64,000 nt of DNA, taken from contig JALFWW010000019.1 in assembly GCA_022786605.1 (NCBI GenBank), positions 62,001 through 126,000 on the forward strand. Direction: 5' to 3'. This document shows, one piece after another, positions 43,901-52,083 of this stretch; the first letter of the stretch is position 1, and every line of letters begins with the position of its first letter. Below the pieces are notes generated by a model, which saw only the letters and a program-made list of their open reading frames with translations, was not told where the DNA came from and did not search any database. This DNA is from Clostridia bacterium (GTDB lineage Bacteria; Bacillota; Clostridia; Lachnospirales; Anaerotignaceae). Made by a program: the position numbers and the translations under genes.

Positions 43901-45237
43901 TTCAGCAGTACGCTGTCGATAACGCCGTCCTTGATACGGATACATTTCATATCCTGACCACCGATGTCCAGAATGAAGTCTACATCGGGTTTGAAGAACT
44001 GTGCTGCTTTATAGTGGGCAACAGTTTCAATGTAGCCCAAGTCCATCATCAGAGCTTCTTTCAGCAGACCTTCGCCGTAACCAGTTACGCAGGAATTGCG
44101 GATGGTGACGCCTTCAGGCATCAGGTCATACATTTCATTCAAACTCTGCATAACCACTTTCAAAGGGTTGCCTTCGTTGCCTGCGTAGAAGGAATAGAGC
44201 AGGTCGCCCTGTTCGCTGACCAGAGCCACTTTTGTGGTGGTGGAACCAGCGTCGATACCTAAGAAAGCATCGCCTTTGTATGTAGAAAGAGGTACCCGTT
44301 TTACTTTATCTTTATCATGGCGTTCTTTGAACACCGCGTATTCATCCTCATTTTTGAACAGAGGATCCAAACGGCTTACTTCTGCGGAAAGTTCTGCGCC
44401 TTTTTCCAAACGGTTCAGCAAGGTATCAAAATCCAGATTTGCTTCGCCTTTATTGGAAACGGCTGTACCATAAGCTGCGAAAAGGTGAGAGTTTTCAGGC
44501 AGCAGTGCTGTTTCTTCTGTCAGATGCAGTGTTTCGATGAAACGCTGACGCAGTTCAGAAAGGAAATGCAGAGGACCGCCCAAAAATGCCACATGACCAC
44601 GGATAGGTTTACCGCATGCCAGACCGGCAATGGTCTGGTTCACAACTGCCTGGAAAATGGAAGCCGCCAGGTCCTCTTTTCTTGCCCCGTCGTTGATGAG
44701 GGGCTGGATATCTGTTTTTGCGAATACACCACAGCGGGAAGCGATGGGATAAATCACTTCATGACCTTTTGCGTATTCGTTCAGACCTGTTGCGTCTGTG
44801 TGCAGCAGGCTTGCCATCTGGTCGATGAAGGAACCAGTACCGCCGGCACATACGCCGTTCATACGCTGTTCCACGTTACCGCCGGAGAAATAAATGATCT
44901 TCGCATCTTCGCCGCCCAGTTCGATGGCAACATCTGTCTGGGGCACAACGGTTTCGATGGCATTGGCAGTAGCAACCACTTCCTGAATGAATTCTACGCC
45001 AACAGCCTTTGCCAGTGCAACGCCGCCGGAGCCGGTGATCATGGTTGCGAATGCACAATAACCCAATTCTTCCTTGGCTTCTTTGAGGATTTCTTTTACG
45101 GTTTTCTTGATTTCGGAAAAATGTCTGCGATAGCGACTGAAAACAATTTCATTTGCAGAATCTGTCAGCACGACTTTGACTGTGGTAGAGCCGATGTCGA
45201 TCCCCATTTTGTATGTCTGTTCATTATGATACTGCAC
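40930..45237 (-). CDS. Acyl-CoA dehydratase activase fusion (BcrAD/BadFG x2, DUF2229, HgdB-like)
   Basis: 1,435 residues. Two ASKHA ATPase domains of the 2-hydroxyglutaryl-CoA dehydratase component A type: first [13 protein letters not shown] (residue 13) with [12 protein letters not shown] and [10 protein letters not shown] cysteines, second [14 protein letters not shown] (near 320) with [13 protein letters not shown] and SRCTVFMNS. Then a DUF2229 region (about 690-900) and an HgdB-like C-terminal part (about 1000-1330) with YNLEVM and GCRATNY. Component A hydrolyses ATP to push an electron into an Fe-S dehydratase. The fused form is widespread in Clostridia but its substrate is unknown. Start GTG at 45237 overlaps the TetR gene by 14 bp. 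Confidence 0.9.
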   Translation of the reverse strand: MQYHNEQTYKMGIDIGSTTVKVVLTDSANEIVFSRYRRHFSEIKKTVKEILKEAKEELGYCAFATMITGSGGVALAKAVGVEFIQEVVATANAIETVVPQTDVAIELGGEDAKIIYFSGGNVEQRMNGVCAGGTGSFIDQMASLLHTDATGLNEYAKGHEVIYPIASRCGVFAKTDIQPLINDGARKEDLAASIFQAVVNQTIAGLACGKPIRGHVAFLGGPLHFLSELRQRFIETLHLTEETALLPENSHLFAAYGTAVSNKGEANLDFDTLLNRLEKGAELSAEVSRLDPLFKNEDEYAVFKERHDKDKVKRVPLSTYKGDAFLGIDAGSTTTKVALVSEQGDLLYSFYAGNEGNPLKVVMQSLNEMYDLMPEGVTIRNSCVTGYGEGLLKEALMMDLGYIETVAHYKAAQFFKPDVDFILDIGGQDMKCIRIKDGVIDSVLLNEACSSGCGSFIETFAKSLNYTVGDFAKIALFAKAPIDLGSRCTVFMNSRVKQAQKEGADVADISAGLAYSVIKNALLKVIKIADPKAMGKSMVVQGGTFYNDAVLKSFELISGREAIRPDIAGIMGAFGAGLIARDKYTEGYQTTLVSREEMNALEIKSTMARCQGCTNHCLLTINQFSGGRRFITGNRCERGLGKEKNENPAPNLYEYKRHRLFDYEPLTAEQATKGTVGIPRVLNMWEDYPFWFTFFTKLGYRVVLSPYSTKAIFEKGMESIPSESVCYPAKLVHGHIMYLIEQGVDFIFYPGIVYERRDSGAADNNYNCPIVASYNENIKNNVEDLKEKNIKFMNPFLSLDKIETIIKRMTEEFVPMGCDAKEIKAAVEAGWAEWEAFRHDMHKKGEETVKYLKENNMTGIVLGGRPYHADPEINHGIPELIAGYNIAVLTEDSVAHMGHLERPTVVRDQWTYHSRLYEAAAFVKKQENIEYVQLNSFGCGLDAVTTDEVKAILTAAGKIYTALKIDEVNNLGAARIRIRSLIAAIEDRKEKNVKLRKGDASLKRVLFTKEMRKDYTILCPQMSPIHFDILEPAFRKCGYNLEVMAAMDKNAIDAGLKYVNNDACYPALITIGQLMNGLLSGNYDLNRTALLISQTGGGCRATNYIAFIRKALENAGMPNIPVISINPAGLEKNPGFKYEPALLHRAMQAMVYGDTFMRVLYRTRPYEKVKGSANALYEKWNEKVKKDILRADRKTFSQNIAGIIRDFENLEIHEDMKKPRVGVVGEILVKFHPTANNDLVNLLEREGAEAVVPDLLTFGLYCCYNATQKEKYLGGTRKGRIIANAVAKVIEWYQKPMMKALEKSKRFDRPEDIRTLGEYAKKVVSLCNQTGEGWFLTAEMIELIHSGVPNIVCTQPFGCLPNHVVGKGVIKELRKQYPISNIVAIDYDPGASEVNQLNRIKLMLSSAEKNLAAGRTDALKERHSVTKAAFSVKED

Positions 45238-45886
45238 TGTTCACACCCCCATGTAAATACTTCAGATAAATGTCCTGAGCGGCAATGTCCCGCCAGAGCT
45301 GCTGCTCCATATATCTGTACTTCTCTTCGTCATCTATGTTTTCATCCAGCACTTTCAGTGCTAAGATGCCGTCCTGCATGGCAAGGGTCATCATCACACA
45401 GCTTTCGATGTCCACATCTGCGGCGATCTCCTTGCGCTCTTTCCCCCGCTCCAATATGCGGCACAGGACTCTTTTTCTTTCTTCTGTATTCTGTGCGAAA
45501 TAACTTTGCACTTCCTTGTATTTTTTCATGCCTTCATAAAGCAGGAAGTAAAAATCCCGAAAGGCAATGTCCATACCAATATATTCCTGAAATCTGCGGA
45601 AACGCTGAGGCGCAAAAAAAGCGTCCCACAACAGTGTTTTTGTGGAAACGTCTGCCCGTTTGTCTTCCCAAGCCTGCCGCATTTCTTCCAGCGGCTGTAA
45701 ATAATAAGGGCGCAGGTACGTTTCGATGACCTTTCCCACCAGTTCTTCACGGCTTTTGAAGCAATAATAAAAGCCGCCTTTTGTGGCGCCTGCTTCCCGA
45801 ATGATTTCGTTGGTGGAGATATCCGAAAACCCTTTGCCTAAAAACAGCCGAAACGCTGTCTGCAAAATATGCTGTTCTGTTTTCAT
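45224..45886 (-). CDS. TetR family transcriptional regulator
   Basis: 220 residues. N-terminal helix-turn-helix [20 protein letters not shown] ... [18 protein letters not shown] is the canonical TetR_N domain; the C-terminal ligand/dimer part is helical and unassigned. It overlaps the activase start by 14 bp, so both are on one message, and a TetR-type palindrome lies 26 bp upstream. It likely represses the operon in answer to an acyl-CoA or related metabolite (inference from partner gene). Confidence 0.92.
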   Translation of the reverse strand: MKTEQHILQTAFRLFLGKGFSDISTNEIIREAGATKGGFYYCFKSREELVGKVIETYLRPYYLQPLEEMRQAWEDKRADVSTKTLLWDAFFAPQRFRRFQEYIGMDIAFRDFYFLLYEGMKKYKEVQSYFAQNTEERKRVLCRILERGKERKEIAADVDIESCVMMTLAMQDGILALKVLDENIDDEEKYRYMEQQLWRDIAAQDIYLKYLHGGVNSAVS

Positions 45887-45911
45887 GGTGCTCCTCCTTT
45901 TTTGTATACAT

Positions 45912-45929
45912 ACAGACCGGTCGGTCTGT
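45912..45929. promoter_or_regulatory. TetR-type operator
   Basis: ACAGACCG and CGGTCTGT, perfect inverted 8-bp arms with a 2-bp centre; matches the common TetR-family ACAGACCGxxCGGTCTGT form. Lies between the -10 box and the tetR ATG. Confidence 0.88.
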
Positions 45930-45939
45930 TTTCGGTAAC

Positions 45940-45969
45940 ATTATATGCCCATAGGGCGTTAAAATGCAA
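45940..45969 (-). promoter_or_regulatory. Sigma-A promoter of tetR-activase operon
   Basis: TTGCAT (45969-45964), 18-bp spacer, TATAAT (45945-45940) on the minus strand. The rest of the gap up to 46128 shows no gene. Confidence 0.65.
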
Positions 45970-46128
45970 TTAAGAAACCGCTAAGATGTCGTTAAGAATC
46001 GCGGTATATCAACATTTTCTCCAATTTTTCCTTGTCGATTTCGACGTGGATGCGCATTTTTCCCAAAGAAAAAACATGGTTCCGACGGCAAAATCTATCT
46101 TTCCTGTACACAAAAAAAGATTCCTCCT

Positions 46129-46244
46129 GTTAGGGGCATCTTCATAAGAAAACAAAGAAAGCCAAAATCCTTATCATAACAAAGGATTTTGGCTTTCTTA
46201 TTTTGTTAAGGTTTTATGTTTTCTTAAGGGGAATTTGCTTTCGA
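46129..46244 (+). repeat. Dispersed hairpin repeat, copy 5 (short form)
   Basis: TTAGGGGCATCTTCATAAG, AAAACAAAG, hairpin AAAGCCAAAATCCTT / AAGGATTTTGGCTTT, GGTTTTATG, TTTTCTTAAGGGGAATTTGC. Closest in structure to copy 3. Stem changes are compensated (CCAAAA/TTTTGG against CCGAAA or CTGAAA elsewhere), showing selection for pairing. It lies 11 bp beyond the TraX stop and can end that transcript. Confidence 0.82.
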
Positions 46245-46254
46245 GAAATCTTTT

Positions 46255-47010
46255 TTACATCACCAAACAATATACCCCTGCCAAACACAGCAGATGGACA
46301 GGATAGAACAGGTAAAAAGCATATTTGCCGCCTTTCTGCCCCACTTCCCCCTGATACTGCCCTAACAGCGACCATGTACCCAAAGCCACTGCCAGATATA
46401 AAAAGGACTCAAAAACAGCCAGAAACGTGATGCCCCAAGAGAGTAGCGCAAGAGGTATCCAAAGCCCATAATAAAAAAGTATCATCCAGAACATGGCACG
46501 CTGCCGCTGGGGTGAATGCCAAGTATACCAGAGCACAAAAACAAACACCACGCCAAAACCGCCGTAATCCGTCCCCATAATCTCCGCCAGCAAAGCAATG
46601 AGAAATACGGCAAATTTTCCCATGTCCCGTCTGTCCTTCTGGACAGAATAAGCATAGGTGACACAGGAGAGCACTCCCAGAAACAAAGTCATCATCACAT
46701 TGGTAAGCCCAAAGGAAAGGGTGATTTTCCCCGTTAAAATCAGGCTTTTCACCATCTGAAAGGGGATCTCCGCCAATAGGGCAAAGGCAAACAGCCGTTT
46801 CAAATAGGCTTTCACGTTATGGGTATGCCATACGCCTTCTGCCAACTGGAAAGCAAAAATCAGAAAAGCCATCCGTCCCAAAGACAGGACAGCCGTATAG
46901 AAAGTCTGCCCCATGGCAGGCACCAGCACATCCTCAAAAATCTTCATGGCATGATCCAGAAACATGGAACAGATGGCAAGTATCTTCAGTTGAAATCTCG
47001 TCAATGTCAT
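46255..47010 (-). CDS. TraX family membrane protein
   Basis: 251 residues, about eight membrane segments. Begins MTLTRFQLKILAICSMFLDH, followed by LGRMAFLIFAFQLAEGVWHT and KRLFAFALLAEIPFQMV, the conserved TraX pattern (PF05857), a family named for F-pilin acetylation but mostly chromosomal with unknown acyltransferase-like roles. AAAGGAAA precedes the ATG at 47010. It trails the rsmI operon by about 60 bp and may be its last gene. Confidence 0.88.
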   Translation of the reverse strand: MTLTRFQLKILAICSMFLDHAMKIFEDVLVPAMGQTFYTAVLSLGRMAFLIFAFQLAEGVWHTHNVKAYLKRLFAFALLAEIPFQMVKSLILTGKITLSFGLTNVMMTLFLGVLSCVTYAYSVQKDRRDMGKFAVFLIALLAEIMGTDYGGFGVVFVFVLWYTWHSPQRQRAMFWMILFYYGLWIPLALLSWGITFLAVFESFLYLAVALGTWSLLGQYQGEVGQKGGKYAFYLFYPVHLLCLAGVYCLVM

Positions 47011-47070
47011 ATGGATTTCCTTTCCCGTAAAAAAAGCGGCTGCAAAAGCATTCTGCACGCCGCCCTTTTC

Positions 47071-47442
47071 TCATATTTTTGTCATTTCCTGAATTTTATC
47101 CAGCTGATGGGCAATGATCTGATTTTTGGTACGGATGCAGATCATCTGAATCTTGTTCATACCGATCAATTCCCCTTCAATGATGGTTTTCTGTGTGGTA
47201 GTGATGCGGATACGCATGCCCCGCTGGAACTCTGCCCCACGGAACAAGATGGTTTCAATGGGGAACAGTTCATGGCACCGATCCATGACCCGTGCCATAT
47301 CCACCTCCCCGAAGGTCTTTTTCACCACTTTCACATTCCTGCGAATACTTCTGATAAATTCAATGATTGCCCAGATCACAAAGGCAATGATTGCCGCAAG
47401 AATGACCTGAGAACCGCTCAATGATTGAAATCGTTCCAACAT
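47071..47442 (-). CDS. Small membrane-anchored protein of unknown function
   Basis: 123 residues. N-terminal membrane helix (VILAAIIAFVIWAIIEFIRS) and a cytoplasmic basic strand-rich domain (GMRIRITTTQKTIIEGELIG ... NQIIAHQLDKIQ) that looks like a small Sm/SH3-type barrel; no family recognised. It lies 21 bp after rsmI and 60 bp before traX in the same direction, so it is probably in the tmk-rsmI transcript. GGAGGGTGAT precedes the ATG. Confidence 0.7.
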   Translation of the reverse strand: MLERFQSLSGSQVILAAIIAFVIWAIIEFIRSIRRNVKVVKKTFGEVDMARVMDRCHELFPIETILFRGAEFQRGMRIRITTTQKTIIEGELIGMNKIQMICIRTKNQIIAHQLDKIQEMTKI

Positions 47443-47463
47443 ATCCCATCACCCTCCTTTATT

Positions 47464-48315
47464 TCAGTCTTTATGCAGATAGCTGTAAATTTCCCGTTTG
47501 GATACGCCGCGATCCTTTGCCACCTGCTTCATGGCGTCTTTTTCGCTATAGTTTTGGCGGAGATAATGCTCCATGTGTTCCTCGATGGAAATGCTTTCCC
47601 AGCTTTCCTGTGCCGCCTGCCGCTGCTGCTCCAAAGTATAGCCGGCAAACACCAGCACAAATTCCCCTTTGGGCGGCTGAGCCGTAAAGTGGGCTTTGAT
47701 TTCCGCCACAGTACCACGGCGCACTTCCTCGAATTTCTTTGTCAGCTCCCGAATGGCTGCCATTTCCCTGTCGGAGCCAAAAATCTTTTCCAGTTCCTCC
47801 AAAGTATCCAGCAGACGGTGGGGCGCTTCATAAAAAATCATGGTGCGGTGTTCCTTTTCCAGTGTGGAAAGGACTGCCCGCCGTTCTTTTTTCTCCATGG
47901 GCAAAAAGCCCTCGAACACAAACCGTCTGGTATCCAGCCCGGAAAGCACCAATGCCACCACTGCGGCAGATGCGCCCGGTGCCACGGTCACAGGCACCCC
48001 TGCTTCGTAGCACAGCTTCACCAAGTCCGCACCGGGGTCAGAAATCCCCGGCATGCCGGCGTCTGTCACCAATGCGATATTTTCTCCCGCCAAGAGCCGT
48101 TCCACCAGCTTGGGACCTTTTTCCGCCTTGTTATGCTCGTGGTAGCTGGTCATGGGGGTTTTGATTTCAAAATGATTCAGCAGTTTCAGGGTATTGCGGG
48201 TATCTTCCGCCGCAATGATGTCTGCCGTTTCCAGCAGTTTCAGCACCCGCAGCGTCATATCATCCAGATTGCCGATGGGGGTGGCGCATAAATAAAGTGT
48301 TCCTGCCATACTCAC
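47464..48315 (-). CDS. rsmI: 16S rRNA (cytidine(1402)-2'-O)-methyltransferase
   Basis: 283 residues, TP_methylase fold. Methylates the ribose of C1402 in the decoding centre. Motifs: GTLYLCATPIGNLDDMTLRV at the start, IIAAEDTRNTLKLL, VTDAGMPGISDPG and FYEAPHRLLDTLEEL. A C-terminal HTH-like segment (KQVAKDRGVSKREIYSYLHK) is typical. GTG at 48315 overlaps the previous stop (GTGA); ATG two codons later is the alternative. Confidence 0.96.
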   Translation of the reverse strand: MSMAGTLYLCATPIGNLDDMTLRVLKLLETADIIAAEDTRNTLKLLNHFEIKTPMTSYHEHNKAEKGPKLVERLLAGENIALVTDAGMPGISDPGADLVKLCYEAGVPVTVAPGASAAVVALVLSGLDTRRFVFEGFLPMEKKERRAVLSTLEKEHRTMIFYEAPHRLLDTLEELEKIFGSDREMAAIRELTKKFEEVRRGTVAEIKAHFTAQPPKGEFVLVFAGYTLEQQRQAAQESWESISIEEHMEHYLRQNYSEKDAMKQVAKDRGVSKREIYSYLHKD

Positions 48316-49067
48316 GCCTGCCCTTCTCCGTAATAAATGTCATAGATTTCGTCGGTGTATTCTCCCGGCGCTTTGTAAATCACCAGGGGCGGCTCTACTT
48401 TGATCATGGGCTTGCCGCCTCGTCCCGCTTCCACCAGCACCATAGAAGGCGCTTTCTCCACATAGGAATGAACGAACCGCAGCCTTTTGGGCTCCAGTCC
48501 ATACTGCCGCAGGGTACAGATAATATCCGTCAATCTATGGGGACGATGTACCATATAGAACCGTCCGCCGGGGCGGAGCACCTTTGCGGCACCTTTCACC
48601 ACATCCTCCAATGTACAGAGGACTTCGTGGCGGGCAATGGCTTTGGGACCTGAGGGATTTTGCAGACCGCCGCCCTCATTCATATAAGGGGGATTGGAAG
48701 TGACCACATCGAACACGGAACCGCCGAAAATGGCAGCCGTTTCCTTGATATCCCCTTCCACAATATCCACTTTTTCCTCCAGTTCATTGAGTGCCACACT
48801 GCGTCTTGCCATTTCCACGCTTTCCGGCTGTATTTCCAGCCCAGTGAAATGGCTGCCCAGTGTTCTGCCTTCCAGCAAAATGGGCAAAATGCCGGTACCT
48901 GTCCCCAAGTCCAGCACTTTTTCTCCTTTTTTCACCCGTGCGAAGCCGCTGAGGATGACGGCATCCACACCAAAACAGAACCGTTTGGGGTCTTGGATGA
49001 TGACATAGCCCTTTCGGTGCAGGTCATCCACCCTCTCACCCTCTTTGATCAACACATCAGTCCTCAT
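48312..49067 (-). CDS. tRNA1(Val) A37 N6-methyltransferase family protein
   Basis: 251 residues, class I SAM methyltransferase: motif I VLDLGTGTGILPILL, and catalytic NPPYMNEGGG, which marks N6-adenine or N5-glutamine chemistry; layout matches YfiC/TrmN6-like proteins (COG4123) always found next to ricT and rsmI in Firmicutes. Substrate (A37 of tRNA) is by family analogy. Overlaps ricT's 3' end by 11 bp. Confidence 0.88.
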   Translation of the reverse strand: MRTDVLIKEGERVDDLHRKGYVIIQDPKRFCFGVDAVILSGFARVKKGEKVLDLGTGTGILPILLEGRTLGSHFTGLEIQPESVEMARRSVALNELEEKVDIVEGDIKETAAIFGGSVFDVVTSNPPYMNEGGGLQNPSGPKAIARHEVLCTLEDVVKGAAKVLRPGGRFYMVHRPHRLTDIICTLRQYGLEPKRLRFVHSYVEKAPSMVLVEAGRGGKPMIKVEPPLVIYKAPGEYTDEIYDIYYGEGQA

Positions 49068-49929
49068 ACTGCTTCAATTCCTCCGCTACAGGCTGCTGTT
49101 TCCGTTTTTTCTTGGACTTGATGACTTTGATCTCGTCCACGTGATAGAAAGCAATGGTAGGTGGATCGTTTTCTGTTTTCCGCACTGCCGCTTTCACCTG
49201 CTGCATCAATACGTTTGTGGAAAGGATTTCCCCAGTACCGTCGGGCGTAGAGATGATATCCCCCACAAAAGGCAGTTTCTTGTTCAGTTCTTCGTATACG
49301 TCTTCTTCGTACTTCAGGCAACACATCAATCTGCCGCAGATACCGCTGATTTTCGTAGGATTCAGCGCCAGATTCTGGTCTTTTGCCATTTTGATGGATA
49401 CAGGCTGGAAATCACCCAGAAATGTAGCGCAGCACAAAGCTCTGCCGCAGATGCCGATGCCGCTGAGCATTTTCGCTTCATCACGAACACCGATCTGCCG
49501 CAGTTCGATACGCATACGGAACACTGCCGCCAGTTCCTTTACCAGTTCACGGAAGTCTACACGACCGTCAGAGGTAAAGTAAAAGATCAGTTTATTCTTA
49601 TCGAATGTCATTTCCACATCCACCAGTTTCATGTCCAGTTCCAGACGGGCAATCTTCTGTAAGCAGATACGGAAGGCTTCTTCTTCCTTCTTGGCATTGG
49701 CTTCCACCACTTTGGCGTCTTCCTCTGTGGCAGGACGCAGTACCTTTTTCAGAGGAGGTACGATGGTTTCTTCCGGCACGAAGGTGTTTTCTTTGATAAC
49801 CGCGCCATATTCAATGCCTCTTGCTGTTTCCACAATGGCAAAACCGCCTTTTTCCAGTTTCTGACCATCGGGATCGAAATAATACATTTTACCGGCTTTT
49901 TTGAACCGGATTCCTACAACTTCTATCAT
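49057..49929 (-). CDS. ricT: PSP1 family protein RicT (YaaT)
   Basis: 290 residues. PSP1 domain with conserved cysteine region GIGICGRALCCATFLGDFQP and ISGICGRLMCCLKYEEDVYE, a set of Cys that in Bacillus RicT carries part of an Fe-S cluster of the RicAFT (YmcA-YlbF-YaaT) complex, which speeds mRNA processing by RNase Y and affects Spo0A phosphorylation. N-terminal KMYYFDPDGQKLEKGGFAIV. Basic KKKRKQQ tail. The start overlaps the holB stop by 4 bp. Confidence 0.94.
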   Translation of the reverse strand: MIEVVGIRFKKAGKMYYFDPDGQKLEKGGFAIVETARGIEYGAVIKENTFVPEETIVPPLKKVLRPATEEDAKVVEANAKKEEEAFRICLQKIARLELDMKLVDVEMTFDKNKLIFYFTSDGRVDFRELVKELAAVFRMRIELRQIGVRDEAKMLSGIGICGRALCCATFLGDFQPVSIKMAKDQNLALNPTKISGICGRLMCCLKYEEDVYEELNKKLPFVGDIISTPDGTGEILSTNVLMQQVKAAVRKTENDPPTIAFYHVDEIKVIKSKKKRKQQPVAEELKQYED

Positions 49930-50915
49930 ACAGTCTGATTCTCCTTTAATTGTAACAGCATCACTTCCATAGTGAGCCGAAAATTCGCGTTGCGGGCCAG
50001 TTGTACACGGGCACGCTGTATGAGAGCGGCTTTTCGTGCCAGTTCCCCTTCGGATTCCACGGCACTTCTGAAAATCTCCGCCTTTTTGTCTTTTTGAATG
50101 AGGTCTTTTTCACTGCGCAGCCGTTTGGCATAGAGCAGATCCCGATACCAAAGCTGCATCATGTCCAGAAAACGCAGATCGTCTTTATATTTTTCCAAAT
50201 CCTTTGCCCACAGAAAGACCTCTCCTTTTTTCGCCTGGGGCAAAGCCATGAGTTTTTCCAAAATTTCCTGCCGCATCTGCTGAAAACTTTCGTCCTCCAG
50301 CAAATCCAGCGCCTGTCCGATACTTCCCTGGGCATAAGCGGCATAAACGGCGCTGTCTGCCGGGGAAAGTCCTTTTTTCTTTTCCAGATAATCTGCCACC
50401 ATGGTATCCGGCAAAGGTCGGATATGGAGCAAAACCGTACGGGACAATATGGTGGGCAAAAACGCCGTCTGATTTTCCGCCAGAAGGAGAAAAACGGCAT
50501 AAGCAGGCGGTTCCTCCAATGTTTTCAAAAGAGCATTCTGCGCCTGTACGGTCATGGTGTCCGCCTGTTCCACAATATAAATCTTATAGCGGTAGCGATA
50601 CTGTTTCAGACTCACGTCCTCCAATATCTGCTCTCGCACATCGTCCACGCCCAATGTTTTTTTGGTGGGGCGGACATACACAATATCCGGGTGGTTTCCC
50701 GAATCGAATGCCGAGCAGCTTTTGCAATGCCCGCAAGGCTCTGTGCCGCCTGCTTCACACTGCAATGTTTTGGCAAAGGTATCCGCAATGAGCCGTTTGC
50801 CGCTGCCTGAACTGCCCGTCAGCAGATAGGCGTGGGAAACCCGTCCCGCCGCCACTGCCTGCTGCAAATGGCGCAGCAAAAGGGCATTGCCGTAAATATC
50901 CGAAAAACTGTGCAA
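49926..50915 (-). CDS. holB: DNA polymerase III subunit delta'
   Basis: 329 residues, AAA+ clamp-loader subunit. Walker A GSSGSGKRL (about 34-42), zinc module CEAGGTEPCGHCKSC, and TMTVQAQNALLKTLEEPPAY with the sensor/arginine-finger area. The Walker A lacks the usual KT/KS ending (KR), consistent with a non-hydrolysing delta' subunit. Start is TTG at 50915 with AAGGAG 9 bases upstream. Operon tmk-darA-holB-ricT is the standard Firmicutes order. Confidence 0.93.
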   Translation of the reverse strand: MHSFSDIYGNALLLRHLQQAVAAGRVSHAYLLTGSSGSGKRLIADTFAKTLQCEAGGTEPCGHCKSCSAFDSGNHPDIVYVRPTKKTLGVDDVREQILEDVSLKQYRYRYKIYIVEQADTMTVQAQNALLKTLEEPPAYAVFLLLAENQTAFLPTILSRTVLLHIRPLPDTMVADYLEKKKGLSPADSAVYAAYAQGSIGQALDLLEDESFQQMRQEILEKLMALPQAKKGEVFLWAKDLEKYKDDLRFLDMMQLWYRDLLYAKRLRSEKDLIQKDKKAEIFRSAVESEGELARKAALIQRARVQLARNANFRLTMEVMLLQLKENQTV

Positions 50916-50944
50916 CGCCCTTCACTCCTTTCCTTTTTGTGCCA

Positions 50945-51271
50945 TCAGAATTTATGGAACTGATCCACATCCAGCACAAATACTGTTGCGCCGCCTACCT
51001 TCACTTCAATGGGCGCAAGGATAAATCCGTGCATGGCACCGCAGGAAGAAGGCAGTGTTGCGTACTGTGTTCTTGACTTGCTGTTTTCTTCAATGATTTT
51101 CAGGGCTTCATCAACTTTCTCATCGTCCACACCGGTCATGATGGTGGTATTGCCGCTGCGCAGGAAACCGCCTTTTGTAGCCAGTCTGGTTACCTGAATT
51201 TCCGCTTCGTTCAGATGGGAGATCACTTCGCCCGCATCTTCATCCTGGATAATGGCAATGATCAATTTCAT
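50945..51271 (-). CDS. darA: Cyclic-di-AMP receptor DarA (PstA)
   Basis: 108 residues, PII-like DUF970 protein. MKLIIAIIQDEDAGEVISHL, TRLATKGGFLRSGNTTIM and the C-terminal VKVGGATVFVLDVDQFHKF are diagnostic. It forms a trimer that binds c-di-AMP in Bacillus, Listeria and Staphylococcus; target unknown. Lies between tmk and holB as in those genomes. Confidence 0.95.
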   Translation of the reverse strand: MKLIIAIIQDEDAGEVISHLNEAEIQVTRLATKGGFLRSGNTTIMTGVDDEKVDEALKIIEENSKSRTQYATLPSSCGAMHGFILAPIEVKVGGATVFVLDVDQFHKF

Positions 51272-51295
51272 ATAAATCCCTCCTTATGGATTGGC

Positions 51296-51925
51296 TTACG
51301 CTCTGTCCAAAAGTTTGTCCAGCGCTTCTTTGAGCTGCCCAAATACTTCTTCTATGGTACCGGAAGCATCAATGCGGCAGATTCGCTCCGGCTCTCTTTT
51401 GCAGAGCGCGTCATAGCCTTCATATACCTTTTGGTGAAATTCCAGCTTTTCCTGTTCCAGCCGATCCAGCTCATGGTTTTCCTCCTGCTGTTTGCGGGCC
51501 ATGCCCACTGCGGGAGGCAAATCCAGAAAAATCGTCAAATCCGGCACAAGACCACCGGTGGCAATGGCATTCACCTGCGCCACCATATCGCCCAATCCTC
51601 TGCCGTAAGCCTGATAGGCAATGCTGGAATCCACATAACGGTCGGAAAGCACCACTTTTCCCGCCTGAAGTGCAGGCAAGACTTTTTCCTCCACATGCTG
51701 GGCACGTGCCGCCGCATAAAGAAGCATTTCCGTTTTTGCAGTCATTTGAGGATATGCCGGGTCAAGAATCAATTCCCGAATGGCTTCCGCCACAGGGGTT
51801 CCGCCGGGTTCTCTCGTCACCACCAGATCTACCTGTTTTTCCTCCAGATAAGAAATGATTTTTTTCAGCTGGGTAGACTTTCCGCTGCCGTCGCTGCCCT
51901 CTATGGTGATAAAATACCCTTTCAT
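51296..51925 (-). CDS. tmk: Thymidylate kinase
   Basis: 209 residues. Phosphorylates dTMP to dTDP. P-loop EGSDGSGKST at residues 8-17, DR(Y) motif SDRYVDSSIAYQAY, and LID-type region ARKQQEENHELDRL. GAGGTG lies 4 bases before the ATG at 51925; an in-frame ATG 4 codons upstream lacks it. First gene of the housekeeping operon behind a good promoter. Confidence 0.96.
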   Translation of the reverse strand: MKGYFITIEGSDGSGKSTQLKKIISYLEEKQVDLVVTREPGGTPVAEAIRELILDPAYPQMTAKTEMLLYAAARAQHVEEKVLPALQAGKVVLSDRYVDSSIAYQAYGRGLGDMVAQVNAIATGGLVPDLTIFLDLPPAVGMARKQQEENHELDRLEQEKLEFHQKVYEGYDALCKREPERICRIDASGTIEEVFGQLKEALDKLLDRA

Positions 51926-51975
51926 GCCGCACCTCAAACTCTCTTTCCATCCATTATTGTCAATTGCATAGAAAA

Positions 51976-52004
51976 ATTATAACACACTAGCGAAGAATAC
52001 GCAA
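51976..52004 (-). promoter_or_regulatory. Sigma-A promoter of tmk operon
   Basis: TTGCGT (52004-51999), 17-bp spacer, TATAAT (51981-51976) on the minus strand. Identical boxes and spacing to the promoter in the invertible segment. Confidence 0.8.
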
Positions 52005-52040
52005 AATAAAACGGTGTCAAATTCCTGCGTGCCTCAACAG

Positions 52041-52073
52041 AAAAAGCCGGACTCCCTTTGGGCATCCGGCTTT
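52041..52073 (-). terminator. Terminator after sipL
   Basis: AAAGCCGGA / TCCGGCTTT outer stem with an inner CCC/GGG helix; on the minus strand followed by TTTTC. Again the recurrent stem. It ends 10 bp before the sipL stop. Confidence 0.8.
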
Positions 52074-52083
52074 ATTGCGCTGT

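Noticed and set aside
40639..44262. Open frame of 1,207 codons on the plus strand, antisense to the activase
   Set aside because: Composition (Phe, Cys, His rich) is that of the reverse strand of a GC3-biased gene; no ribosome binding site, domains or homologous motifs. The minus-strand frame has clear ATPase motifs.
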